From: Polaromonas sp.
GTDB lineage: Bacteria > Pseudomonadota > Gammaproteobacteria > Burkholderiales > Burkholderiaceae_C
Assembly (NCBI RefSeq): GCF_029945685.1
Contig: NZ_JAQSDA010000011.1
Span: forward strand, 1-64,000
Reading direction: 5' to 3'
DNA length: 64,000 nucleotides
The translations under genes and the position numbers were made by a program. This document shows, in pieces, positions 43,752 through 52,458 of the stretch; positions within the stretch are counted from its first letter, which is position 1; every line of letters starts with the position of its first letter. Below the pieces are notes generated by a model. It made no database searches. It was not told where the DNA came from and saw only the letters and a program-made list of their open reading frames with translations.

Positions 43752-44078
43752 GTGGAATTTTCCGTTGAAAGTCTTGAGAGCCCGGCGCTGACCAAAGCTC
43801 ATCTCGCGGAGTTGCTGTTTGAACAGATCGGCCTGAACAAGCGCGAATCCAAGGACATGATCGACGCGTTTTTCGACCTGATCTCCGACAGCCTGGTCGA
43901 CGGCAACGATGTGAAGATTTCCGGTTTCGGCAATTTCCAGATCCGCACCAAGGCACCGCGCCCGGGGCGCAACCCGCGTACCGGCGAATCCATTCCCATT
44001 CAGGCACGTCGGGTGGTGACTTTTCACGCCAGTCACAAACTCAAAGAGCAGATCCAGAGCCAGACTGGACCCGGTTGA
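43752..44078 (+). CDS. ihfA: Integration host factor alpha subunit
   Basis: IHF-alpha pairs with IHF-beta to bend DNA. LTKAHLAELLFEQIGLNKRESKDMIDAFFDLI and GNFQIRTKAPRPGRNPRTGESIPIQARRVVTFHASHKLKE include the HU/IHF signature with the intercalating Pro. I chose GTG 43752 (108 aa), with AGGAG six bases upstream; GTG 43731 is possible but lacks an SD. The gene overlaps no neighbour and follows pheT by 40 bases. Confidence 0.95.
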   Translation: MEFSVESLESPALTKAHLAELLFEQIGLNKRESKDMIDAFFDLISDSLVDGNDVKISGFGNFQIRTKAPRPGRNPRTGESIPIQARRVVTFHASHKLKEQIQSQTGPG

Positions 44079-44299
44079 AAGGCACCCGCCCCGCCAGCCA
44101 AGGTCAGTTCTGTCCCCGTCAGGCCGCGCCATCGCCTTGCAGGAAGCTTTTGTGTGTGGAAACATCACTTTTTGGCTGGAGCAATTGCAGTACCGCTTGT
44201 TGCTTAAACAACACATCAAATTTTGTTGTTTGTAACTATTTGCACTAAGGTTCCTGTTAGAGTAAATTTGTAGCTTCATCTCATAGCGTATTGATTTAA

Positions 44300-44779
44300 T
44301 TGGAGAAAACTCTCCCCCCCATTCCCGCCAAACGTTACTTCACCATCGGTGAAGTCAGCGATCTCTGCGGAGTCAAACCTCATGTGCTCCGTTATTGGGA
44401 GCAAGAGTTCACGCAGTTGCGCCCGATGAAGAGGCGAGGCAACCGCCGCTACTACCAGCACCACGAGGTGTTGATGATCCGGCGCATTCGCGACCTGCTC
44501 TACGACCAGGGTTTCACCATCAGCGGTGCGCGCAACAAGCTGCAGGAGATCGTGCAGACCGAACGTGACAAGCGCCGCAACGGTGAAGTCATGCTCGACG
44601 GCGTGGATGTCGTTGAAGCGGGCGATTCGATTCTTGACGACTTTGGCGACTCGGTGGATTTTGAAGACAGTGCGTCCGATATGGCGCCCTTGCCTGATGG
44701 CAGTGCGGCCCAGCAAAGGCTGCAGCTGCTACGCCGGGAATTGTTCGAAATTCGCGATTTGCTCAGTGCCACTTACTGA
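44300..44779 (+). CDS. MerR-family transcriptional regulator
   Basis: The 159-aa protein has the winged helix of the MerR family (RYFTIGEVSDLCGVKPHVLRYWEQEF) followed by RRIRDLLYDQGFTISGARNKL. The second half is acidic and lacks the Cys residues of metal sensors. It sits after ihfA as in many betaproteobacteria; its targets are unknown. The start is unclear: TTG 44300 directly follows an in-frame TAA, no ATG exists before residue 43, and no good SD is seen. The 220 bases upstream are AT-rich and may hold its promoter. Confidence 0.88.
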   Translation: MEKTLPPIPAKRYFTIGEVSDLCGVKPHVLRYWEQEFTQLRPMKRRGNRRYYQHHEVLMIRRIRDLLYDQGFTISGARNKLQEIVQTERDKRRNGEVMLDGVDVVEAGDSILDDFGDSVDFEDSASDMAPLPDGSAAQQRLQLLRRELFEIRDLLSATY

Positions 44780-44799
44780 AACAGCCCGAACAAGCACGC

Positions 44800-44805
44800 T
44801 ATAAT
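44800..44805 (+). promoter_or_regulatory. -10 box of tRNA-Pro promoter
   Basis: A perfect TATAAT lies 11 bases before the first tRNA base; the possible -35 is CTGAAA about 17 bases upstream. This lets tRNA-Pro be transcribed independently of the MerR gene. Confidence 0.7.
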
Positions 44806-44816
44806 TTGAAGCTTGA

Positions 44817-44893
44817 CGGTGTGTGGCGCAGCCTGGTAGCGCACTTGCATGGGGTGCAAGGGGTCGAAGGTTCGAATCCTTTCACACCGACCA
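44817..44893 (+). tRNA. tRNA-Pro (anticodon GGG)
   Basis: Acceptor CGGTGTG pairs with CACACCG, the anticodon loop ATGGGGT gives GGG, the T-arm contains GGTTCGAATCC, and A plus CCA are encoded; 77 nt in all. Confidence 0.97.
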
Positions 44894-44905
44894 TAAGTAA
44901 TGTCA

Positions 44906-44940
44906 AAAGCCTCCTAACAGTGATGTTAGGAGGCTTTTTT
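44906..44940 (+). terminator. Intrinsic terminator after tRNA-Pro
   Basis: A perfect 13-bp stem (44906-44918 with 44925-44937) around a six-base loop ends in a T run. Confidence 0.92.
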
Positions 44941-45295
44941 CATGGGCGAATCCATCGCTTGCGCTGGACAGGAACATCCAGTCTCAACGCGGCAGTCAGG
45001 GCCGGGCACAAAAATCGGGACAAGGCTCTCTAAAACGTTGGGCATTGGTGCGTCACGCGCTAAACTGACCGAAAGCACCGCGGGATACCCGGGTGCCCGA
45101 CCTTGTTGGCGCGGTGTCCGGCGTGCATGAAGGTGCTCTCCGCAATTCAGAAGGCGACCCATGAAAGAGCTGACATATGACGGTGGTCCATCGGAATATT
45201 TCCCGGGCGCAATCCGGGGCCACCACGGATGACGGCCTGGGCAGGTCGTTTGCTGTGGGACATCGCCGGCCAAGTGTCCGGATGAGTTTCAGCAC
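44941..45295 (+). other. Region upstream of the histidine kinase gene
   Basis: No clear gene. The only frame with a good SD is a 23-residue one at 45161-45232 (MKELTYDGGPSEYF...), in the same phase as the kinase and separated from it by a TGA and 63 open bases. It could be a leader ORF, or the remains of a longer N-terminus interrupted by a stop. Promoter elements are not evident. Confidence 0.5.
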
Positions 45296-47527
45296 GTGAG
45301 CGAAACACAATTTCGCCTGTTGACCGACGCGATGTCCCAGATTGTCTGGGTGATGCGGGCCGATGGCGCCTACACCTGGTTCAATCAACGCTGGCTGGAT
45401 TACACCGGTTTGTCCCTGGAAGAGAGCCTTGATCACGGCTTTTCCGGCCAGATTCATCCCGATGACGAACTGCGTGCCTCCGGGCTTCTGGAGCAGGCGC
45501 TCGCGAGCGGCGATCCCTGTGAGATCGAATACCGGCTGCGCCGCGCAGACGGTGTTTATCGCTGGATGTTGTGCCGCGCACTCCCGCAGAGCGACGCCGC
45601 GGGGCAGACGACTCAATGGCTCGGCACCCTGACTGACATCGATGCGCTGAAACAGGCATCGGAACTCCTGGAGAAGGATATCTTCATGACCCGTATTGCC
45701 GGTCGGGTCGCGCGCCTGGGCGGATGGACGATCGACCTGCCGGAGCGCGTGTTGACCTGGTCGGTCGAAAACTGCCTGATCCACGACGTACCACCGGGTT
45801 ACACGCCGACACTGGAAGAGGGGATTGGCTACTTTCTGCCGGAGCACCGGCACATCGTCATCCAGCATGTGGAGGCTTGCGCGCAGCACGGTACGCCCTA
45901 TGAATTTGTACTTCCCAAGATGACTGCCAAAGGCAGGCGCATCTGGGTGCGCTCACTTGGCGAGGCGGTGAGGGATGCTTCCGGAAAAATTGTCCGCATT
46001 CAAGGGGCGTTCCAGGACATCTCGGAGCAGAAGGCTGCGGAGGCCCATACACGCGACCTTGAGACACAGCTTGCCACCACGCTGGAAAGCATCACGGACG
46101 GTTTTTGCCTGATCAACACCGACTGGAAGTTCACCTTTCTCAATAGTCAGGCCGAGCGAATGCTCCAGCGCCACCGGGACGATTTGCTGGGCAAACTCCT
46201 CTGGGAGGAGTTCCCCAAGGCCATGGGCGGGGTGATAGAGCGTGAAGCCCGGCAGGCCGTTGAACACCAGCGCACGACCCGCTTTGAAACCTTTTACGAA
46301 CCGCTGGAAACCTGGTTTGATATCCATGTCTATCCCACGAAAGCGGGCATCGCTGTGTACTTTCAGGACATCACGCAGAGACGCCAGGAACATGCGCAAT
46401 TGCGGCTGCTTGAAACGGCGGTGGCCCGCCTGAACGACATGGTGGTCATCACGGAGGCAGAGGCTTTCGACGATGCGGGGCCGCGCATTGTTTTTGTCAA
46501 CGACGCCTTTGAGCGCCACACCGGTTACAGCCGCCACGAGGTGATCGGAAATACCTCCAGGCTCCTGTGGGGACCCAAGACCCAGCATGCCGAGCTGGAC
46601 CGTATTCGCACCGCCATGCAAAAGTGGGAGCGCGTGCGTTCGGAGATCGTCGTCTACACCAAGGCAGGCAGGGAGCTCTGGCTGGAAATCGATATCACGC
46701 CCATCACCGACAAGGCCGGCAAGCACACCCATTGGGTGGCCGTGGAGCGCGACGTCTCCGAGCGCAGGCGGCAGCAGCAGGAAATTCTCAGTCTCAACAG
46801 CGACCTGGAGGACCGCGTCCTGCTGCGCACGGCCCAGCTGGCAACGGCGAACAAGGAGCTGGAGTCCTTTGCCTACTCTGTGTCCCATGACCTGCGCTCG
46901 CCACTCAATACCATCCACGGGTTCAGCCAGTTGCTGGCAAAAATAGATGCGGAACACATCAGCGAAAAAGGCAAACACTACCTGAACCGGATAGGCGTCG
47001 GCGTCATGCAGATGGGCGAGTTGATCGAGGGCCTGCTGACGCTTGCCCATCTGTCCCGCGAGCAGCTGAAGTCGGAACGTGTCGACCTGTCGGCCCTGGC
47101 GCGGCGGATCGAAAACGACTGCCGGGAGAGAGAGCCCGAACGCCAGGTTCAGGTGAACATCCACGATGGACTGATCGCGCATGGCGACCCCCGATTGCTG
47201 TCATCCGTGCTGCAGAATCTGCTGGCCAATGCCTGGAAATTCAGCGCCAAGGAGCCGCTGGCGTGCATTGAGGTTGGCAGCGAGCGCGGAGCCGAAGGCG
47301 GCACCGTCTTTTTTGTGAAGGACAACGGTGCGGGGTTTGACATGGCTTTCACTCACAAGCTGTTCGGCACCTTCGAACGCCTTCATTCGCCCGGGGACTT
47401 TCCCGGCACCGGCATCGGGCTGGCCACGGTGAAGCGGGTGATTGAGCGTCACGGTGGCCGCGTATGGGCAGAAGGCAAACCGAATGGCGGCGCCACCTTC
47501 TTTTTCACGCTGGGGCGTTCAAACTGA
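45296..47527 (+). CDS. Multi-PAS sensor histidine kinase
   Basis: The 743-aa protein has no membrane helix. It has four PAS/PAC modules (about residues 5-120, 135-250, 255-370 and 375-495; WFNQRWLDYTG and FVNDAFERHTGYSRHEVIG are clear). Then follow a coiled coil, HisKA with phospho-acceptor His531 (SHDLRSPL) and HATPase (N-box LLANAWKFS, DNGAGFD, GTGIGLATVKRVIERHGG). The start is GTG 45296; no ATG precedes in frame without a stop. No response regulator gene adjoins, so it is an orphan kinase. Several PAS modules may sense ligands, redox or light; which is unknown. Confidence 0.92.
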   Translation: MSETQFRLLTDAMSQIVWVMRADGAYTWFNQRWLDYTGLSLEESLDHGFSGQIHPDDELRASGLLEQALASGDPCEIEYRLRRADGVYRWMLCRALPQSDAAGQTTQWLGTLTDIDALKQASELLEKDIFMTRIAGRVARLGGWTIDLPERVLTWSVENCLIHDVPPGYTPTLEEGIGYFLPEHRHIVIQHVEACAQHGTPYEFVLPKMTAKGRRIWVRSLGEAVRDASGKIVRIQGAFQDISEQKAAEAHTRDLETQLATTLESITDGFCLINTDWKFTFLNSQAERMLQRHRDDLLGKLLWEEFPKAMGGVIEREARQAVEHQRTTRFETFYEPLETWFDIHVYPTKAGIAVYFQDITQRRQEHAQLRLLETAVARLNDMVVITEAEAFDDAGPRIVFVNDAFERHTGYSRHEVIGNTSRLLWGPKTQHAELDRIRTAMQKWERVRSEIVVYTKAGRELWLEIDITPITDKAGKHTHWVAVERDVSERRRQQQEILSLNSDLEDRVLLRTAQLATANKELESFAYSVSHDLRSPLNTIHGFSQLLAKIDAEHISEKGKHYLNRIGVGVMQMGELIEGLLTLAHLSREQLKSERVDLSALARRIENDCREREPERQVQVNIHDGLIAHGDPRLLSSVLQNLLANAWKFSAKEPLACIEVGSERGAEGGTVFFVKDNGAGFDMAFTHKLFGTFERLHSPGDFPGTGIGLATVKRVIERHGGRVWAEGKPNGGATFFFTLGRSN

Positions 47528-47587
47528 TCTTCTCCCGCCTGCAGCAAGGCCTGGTTTGGTAGCGCCTGTCCGGTGGGCGGTTTTCCT

Positions 47588-48580
47588 TCAGGCGATGGCG
47601 GGATCGGGTACCGTCTGCGGCGCCTGCGCAGCGCCCGGGGGCGTGGCGGCCGCATCGTGCGCCAGCTCGCCGCCCAGTGCTTCCAGCAGGTCCGGAATCA
47701 GGGCTGACAGTTCACCCGTCACGATGGCGGCATCGGCATCGAAGCCGTCATCGTCCTTGCCCCTGTCCTGGACTCCGTCCAGCACCACGTCAAGCAGCTT
47801 GAGTTTTCTGATCTGGGCCAAGTCAGTCAGCACGAAGGACACGCGGTCGTTCCAGGTCATGGCCAGCTGTGTCGGCACCTTGCCCGCGGCGATGTGTTCT
47901 GCAACTTCGTCGATCTCCAGCGTGTGGCGCGAATAACGGACCGTTGATTTCTGGTCGTCGGGCATCTTGAGTTCGCAGTCCCGGTCTATGGTGAAGCCGA
48001 CGGGAGCCTCCCGGCTGGCAAGCCAGTGCGCCATGGCGATCGCGGCCGACATGGTGGTCTGCACAGGTCGTGCCATGAGGCCTGTGCCCGATCCCGGTAC
48101 CCCGCTGAGCGCTTCCAGCAACTGGCTCACCACCTTGTCAGCACCGGTGAGGCTGCCCGAGTCCACGACCAGCAACTTGTGGACCGGATCCACCCACAAG
48201 GTGGTGGTCGAGCGTTTGGTGAAGGCGCGCGGCAGCAGGTCGAGAATGACTTCTTCCTTGAACTCTTTCTTGATCCTGGCGCCCACGCGCTCATGGCCGG
48301 TTTCCTGTTTGTATTTTTCAATCCGTTGATCGACAGCGTCCTTGATGGCCGAGGCGGGCAGAGGCCGGCGTTCCGTGCACAGGCGCAGGATAAGCTGCGG
48401 ACCGACACTTTCAGCCAGCACCGTGCTCTTGTTGCCGCGCGGGGGCACCCATCCGCTGGACTCCGCCTGCGTCGCGCCGCAGGGTACGAATCGGGTCGCC
48501 TGAAGCACTTCTTCCAGTGCTTCAAGGGGCGGCAGAGTGAAGTCGTCGGCAATGCGGAAAAAGGAAGCGGCTTTGAACAT
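47588..48580 (-). CDS. rdgC: Recombination-associated protein RdgC
   Basis: The 330-aa DNA-binding protein forms a ring around duplex DNA and inhibits RecA-mediated exchange in E. coli. MFKAASFFRI at the start, GWVPPRG and DDFTLPPLEALEEVL are recognisable. The C-terminal extension rich in Ala/Pro (about 20 residues) is longer than in E. coli RdgC (303 aa). It is convergent with the kinase gene. Confidence 0.95.
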   Translation of the reverse strand: MFKAASFFRIADDFTLPPLEALEEVLQATRFVPCGATQAESSGWVPPRGNKSTVLAESVGPQLILRLCTERRPLPASAIKDAVDQRIEKYKQETGHERVGARIKKEFKEEVILDLLPRAFTKRSTTTLWVDPVHKLLVVDSGSLTGADKVVSQLLEALSGVPGSGTGLMARPVQTTMSAAIAMAHWLASREAPVGFTIDRDCELKMPDDQKSTVRYSRHTLEIDEVAEHIAAGKVPTQLAMTWNDRVSFVLTDLAQIRKLKLLDVVLDGVQDRGKDDDGFDADAAIVTGELSALIPDLLEALGGELAHDAAATPPGAAQAPQTVPDPAIA

Positions 48581-48736
48581 GAAATTCCGGTGTGGGGTGT
48601 CAGGGGGGGGCGGCCAGCAGGCCGGTCAGAAAGCGCGGCGGAGTGCGCGTGGCTGCCGAAATTCTAAGTGACACTCAGGACGAATGAGGCACTTGCTTAC
48701 CTTGAGGGTGCGAAACGCAGCATCGCGAACGCGAAC

Positions 48737-49282
48737 TCATGCGACATCGATCACGTGGATGCCGTACGCGCCCTGGCGCCGGTCTGAAAAATAGCAGGCC
48801 AGCGTTTCTTTCACGGTCCTGAAAGCCAGGTCGTCCCAGGGGATTTCTGCTTCGGTGAACAGCCTGGCCTCGATCGTTTCGTGGCCAGGATGGAACTGCT
48901 CACTGAGCAGCCGCGCGCGGTAGTAGAGATGGACCTGGCCCACACGTTCCACATTCATCACACTGAACAGGTCTTCCATTTCAAACTGTGCGCCGGCCTC
49001 CTCATCGGTTTCGCGTGCCGCGCCCTGCGCCGTGGTTTCGTTGAGTTCCATGAAGCCCGCAGGCAGGGTCCACTTGCCCCAGCGCGGTTCGATGTTGCGT
49101 TTGCAAAGCAGCACCTTGTCGCCCCAATGCGGCACAGTGCCGACAACATTGAGCGGGTTTTCGTAATGGATGGTGCCGCAGGCCGGGCAGACAGCCCGCT
49201 CCCGCGTGTCTCCGTCATCTGGTACGCGGTAAGTCACCGCGGCGCCGCAGTTTCTGCAATGTTTGATGGGACTACGGTACAT
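48737..49282 (-). CDS. Nudix hydrolase with N-terminal zinc ribbon
   Basis: The 181-aa protein has a Zn ribbon (Cys9-X2-Cys12 and Cys32-X2-Cys35) followed by the Nudix fold. The Nudix box at residues 76-98 has all consensus residues (G, E, RETDEEAG). Similar proteins are often annotated as ADP-ribose or NADH pyrophosphatase-like (NudC-like ribbon); the substrate cannot be deduced here. It stands alone. Confidence 0.93.
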   Translation of the reverse strand: MYRSPIKHCRNCGAAVTYRVPDDGDTRERAVCPACGTIHYENPLNVVGTVPHWGDKVLLCKRNIEPRWGKWTLPAGFMELNETTAQGAARETDEEAGAQFEMEDLFSVMNVERVGQVHLYYRARLLSEQFHPGHETIEARLFTEAEIPWDDLAFRTVKETLACYFSDRRQGAYGIHVIDVA

Positions 49283-49307
49283 GGAAGCCAGTTTAGTTTG
49301 AAACCAA

Positions 49308-49332
49308 AAAGGGCTCCCGAGGGAGCCCTTTG
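49308..49332 (-). terminator. Terminator of the TRAP operon
   Basis: AAAGGGCTCC pairs with GGAGCCCTTT in a stem of about ten base pairs with a CGAG loop, just after the dctP stop on the minus strand, followed by a T-rich run. Confidence 0.8.
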
Positions 49333-49348
49333 TGCCAGGCGTCTGCGC

Positions 49349-50401
49349 TCAGGCTTTGGTGGTTTTGGTGTGTTTCTCGATCAGGCTGCGGGCCGTGCCC
49401 AGCAATTTCTTGCCGTCGAACCCGCGCTTGTTCATGTCCTCGACCCACTCGACCTCCACCGTGCGTGACTTGCGGCGGAACTCCTGGGCTTCTGCCGGGC
49501 TGACGGTGTAGATCGTGTTGCCGCGGTCGCTGGCGGTCTTGCGGCCCGGAACGTCATTGCCCTGCTGCACCTTGCCCAGCCATGCCGAGGTGGCCATGCC
49601 GGAGTTGTTGTCGATGACCTTTTTCAGGTCAGGGGCCAGCGAGTTGTACTTGGCTTTGTTCATGGCCATCACGAAAGTGGTGGTGTACAGGCTACCGCCG
49701 GCTGGATCGAACTCGGCATGGAACTTGGTGAGCTCGTTGACCTTGACCGACGGCACCACTTCCCAGGGAATCACGCAGCCATTGATGGTGCCCTTGCTCA
49801 GTGCATCGGTGATGGCCGGCAGGGGCATGCCGACCGGAATGGCGCCCAGCATACCCATCAGCTTGGTGACCTGGCGGGTGGGTGCGCGCATTTTGAGTCC
49901 ACGCATGTCGGCGATGGACCGGACGGGTTTGTCGACGGTATGGATCACGCCGGGACCATGCACCTGAAGCGCGATGACCTGCGTGTCCTTGAATTCGTCC
50001 GGTGCCATGGTCTGCACGTATTCCCAGTAGGCCTTGGAAGTTGCTTCAGCGTTGGACATCATGAAGGGCAGCTCAAACACCTCGACGCGCGGGAAGCGTC
50101 CAGCCGTATTCCCAGGCAAGGTCCAGACCACATCCACGACACCGTCCTTGGCCTGGTCATACAGCTGCACCGGAGTACCGCCCAGTTGCATGGCAGGGTA
50201 AGCCTCGAACTTGATGCGGCCGCCCGACTCCTTCTCGACCTTGTCCATCCAGGGCTTGTGCATGCCCAGCCAGACGTTGGACGCTGGCGACATGAAGGTG
50301 TGAAATTTCAGGGTGACCGCCTGCTGGGCCAGGCCCGACAGGGCGGGCGCTCCCAGCGCAGCCGCTGCGCCGGTTTTGAGAAGAGTACGTCGCTGAATCA
50401 T
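49349..50401 (-). CDS. TRAP transporter solute receptor (DctP type)
   Basis: The 350-aa periplasmic receptor has a Tat-like signal (QRRTLLKTGAAAALGAPALSG). The mature part shows the TRAP family features LKFHTFMSPASNVW, GRFPRVEVFELPFM and the conserved Arg-containing MRGLKMRAPT that binds the carboxylate of ligands. The neighbours suggest an aromatic acid, such as 3-hydroxybenzoate or gentisate, or a related product; this is not proven. It is the last gene of dctQ-dctM-dctP. Confidence 0.93.
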   Translation of the reverse strand: MIQRRTLLKTGAAAALGAPALSGLAQQAVTLKFHTFMSPASNVWLGMHKPWMDKVEKESGGRIKFEAYPAMQLGGTPVQLYDQAKDGVVDVVWTLPGNTAGRFPRVEVFELPFMMSNAEATSKAYWEYVQTMAPDEFKDTQVIALQVHGPGVIHTVDKPVRSIADMRGLKMRAPTRQVTKLMGMLGAIPVGMPLPAITDALSKGTINGCVIPWEVVPSVKVNELTKFHAEFDPAGGSLYTTTFVMAMNKAKYNSLAPDLKKVIDNNSGMATSAWLGKVQQGNDVPGRKTASDRGNTIYTVSPAEAQEFRRKSRTVEVEWVEDMNKRGFDGKKLLGTARSLIEKHTKTTKA

Positions 50402-50480
50402 GTGTTGTCTCCGGTAAGGGTGGTTGTAAATTAATGCAGGAAAAACAGTTTGTGAACCCGTGATTGCCCTGATGGGGCCG

Positions 50481-51800
50481 CTAGTTGATGAACTTTACAA
50501 GCCACAGCGAGATGCCGGGGAAGAACAGCAGCAGGGTGGTGCGCAGGGTGTCGCTGATCAGGAAGGGCAGCACGCCGCGATAGCTCTCGCTGATGGGCAC
50601 ATCCTTGGCCATGCTGTTGACGACGTAGACGTTCAGGCCCACCGGGGGCGCCAGCAGGCCAAAACCCACGGTCATCAGCACCATGATTCCAAACCAGATG
50701 GCCACAGACTCGCGGGGCATGCCGAAATCGAGCGCCATGACCATGGGGAAAAAGATGGGGATGGTCAGCAGCAGCATGGACAGCTCGTCCATGACCGCAC
50801 CGAGCACCACATAAAACAGCAGGATGGCCGTCACCACCATCAGCGGAGACAGCCCCCATCCGCCAACGACTGCTGCGAGCTGGTTGGGCACCTGCGTCAG
50901 AGCCAGCGCCGAGTTCATCAGGTCTGCACCGATAAAAATCAGGAAGATCATGGCCGAACTTTCTGCCGTTGCATAAAAGCAGCGGATAAATTTCGCCCAG
51001 GTCAGTTCCCGTTTGAACAATGCGGCGACAAAGGTCGCCGCAGCTCCGACGGCCGCTCCCTCTGTTGGCGTGAAGTAGCCGCCATAAATGCCGCCGAAGA
51101 CCAGCAGGAAGATGAGCACGATGGGCATGACCGCGAACACCGAGCGCAGGGTGACGCCCTCGCTATCGGTATCCACTTCGGGTGCGTGGCCCGGGACGAG
51201 GCGCACATAGATGGCGATCGCCACCATGTAGCCCAGCATCGCAATCAGGCCGGGGACCATGGCCGCTGCAAACAGCTTGGCAATATTCTGCTCCGTCAGA
51301 ATGGCGTAGATCACCAGTGGAACCGACGGTGGAATGAGGATGCCCAGCGTTCCTCCGGCAGCCAGTGTCGCCGTGGACAGTCGTCCCGAATACCCGTGCC
51401 GTTTCATTTCAGGCAATGCCACACTGGTGATCGTGGCCGCTGTCGCGACCGATGATCCGCATATGGCGCCAAAGGCCGCGCTGGCCAGCACGGCTGCCAT
51501 CGCCAGACCGCCCTTGAAGTGACGCATGATGCTGGCGGCAAACTGGAAGAGCGCCCTGCTGATGCCCCCCTGGGTCGCGAAATGGCCCATCAGGATGAAC
51601 AGCGGAATCACGGACAGGTCATAGCTGGCAAAGCGGGCAAAGGCCTGGGTATTGAGGAAGCTGGAAAAAGGTGACCAGCCTGTCTGGGACACGTAGCCGA
51701 TGGCGCCGGCAGTGAACATGGCCACCGCGATGGGCACCCGGACGGCCATCAGGCCCAGCATGATGCCGAAGATCAGCAGGGTTTCGGTGATGGAGCTCAT
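50481..51800 (-). CDS. TRAP transporter large permease (DctM type)
   Basis: The 439-aa integral membrane subunit has about twelve helices, with GSSVATAATITSVALPEM and GGTLGILIPPSVPLVIYAIL characteristic of DctM. It couples solute import to the sodium gradient. ATG 51800 overlaps the dctQ stop (ATGA); the longer frame would read into dctQ. Confidence 0.95.
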   Translation of the reverse strand: MSSITETLLIFGIMLGLMAVRVPIAVAMFTAGAIGYVSQTGWSPFSSFLNTQAFARFASYDLSVIPLFILMGHFATQGGISRALFQFAASIMRHFKGGLAMAAVLASAAFGAICGSSVATAATITSVALPEMKRHGYSGRLSTATLAAGGTLGILIPPSVPLVIYAILTEQNIAKLFAAAMVPGLIAMLGYMVAIAIYVRLVPGHAPEVDTDSEGVTLRSVFAVMPIVLIFLLVFGGIYGGYFTPTEGAAVGAAATFVAALFKRELTWAKFIRCFYATAESSAMIFLIFIGADLMNSALALTQVPNQLAAVVGGWGLSPLMVVTAILLFYVVLGAVMDELSMLLLTIPIFFPMVMALDFGMPRESVAIWFGIMVLMTVGFGLLAPPVGLNVYVVNSMAKDVPISESYRGVLPFLISDTLRTTLLLFFPGISLWLVKFIN

Positions 51801-52279
51801 GCGTGCGCCTCTGTGCCTTCGCCGAAGCCGAACAGGCTCTGGTGGATGCCGATCATCGCCGTCAGCACAAAGGGTGGCACCATGGCCGCGTAAGTTGTCC
51901 ATTCGGGAAAGCCGAGGATTTGCGTTTCGGAATGGGTAGACCAGGAATTGAGTCCTCCCAGCGACGTGCGCCAGGCAAGGATCGCAAAGAGAACCGCCAG
52001 CAACAGGGCGCCCAGGCGGTCCAGGCCGCCATTGACCTGCGGGCTGAATCTTGAGGAGAAGAAATCCACAATGATGTTGCCGCGCTGAATCTGGCAGTAG
52101 GGCATGAACAGCGCGATCGCCGCGCCGGTGGCAATACCGGTGAGTTCAAAATCGCCGACCAGGGTTGTGCCGGTGGTGTTGCGGCCTATCAGGCTGATGC
52201 AGGTCATCAGGGTGATGCCGGTCAGCAGCAGGCCCGCCAGGATGGCGCAAAGCTTTGCCAGGTTTTGCAGGATTTTCAA
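51797..52279 (-). CDS. TRAP transporter small permease (DctQ type)
   Basis: The 160-aa four-helix subunit joins receptor and large permease. NTTGTTLVGDFELTGIATGAAIALFMPYCQIQRGNIIVDFF is typical for DctQ, with the conserved GNI(I)VDF segment. The start is TTG 52279, with GGAG exactly six bases upstream and the N-terminus MKILQNLAKLCAIL; no nearby ATG is in frame. It overlaps dctM by four bases. Confidence 0.9.
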   Translation of the reverse strand: MKILQNLAKLCAILAGLLLTGITLMTCISLIGRNTTGTTLVGDFELTGIATGAAIALFMPYCQIQRGNIIVDFFSSRFSPQVNGGLDRLGALLLAVLFAILAWRTSLGGLNSWSTHSETQILGFPEWTTYAAMVPPFVLTAMIGIHQSLFGFGEGTEAHA

Positions 52280-52423
52280 CGGGGTCTCCAGGGATGGGAC
52301 AGGGGGACGGAGGGTGCGCCGGAAGGCCCGGCTCCTCAATGGTGAGGATTATCCGGGGCCGCGGTCGGACGGGTCAGGCGGGATACCCGCAAGGCGCCGG
52401 GTATTTGCGCGATGATCGGAGCA

Positions 52424-52444
52424 CTTGCGCGAAAGGCGCGCAAG
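52424..52444. other. Hairpin between the hydrolase and TRAP genes
   Basis: CTTGCGCG and CGCGCAAG form a perfect 8-bp stem with a five-base loop, 15 bases after the hydrolase stop. No T tract follows, so it could be an mRNA-stability or partial-attenuation element rather than a full terminator. Confidence 0.5.
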
Positions 52445-52458
52445 CGTCCGGAAGGGCA

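Noticed and set aside
44817..45295. Genomic island inserted at tRNA-Pro
   Set aside because: No integrase, no duplicated tRNA 3' end was seen, and base composition does not change.
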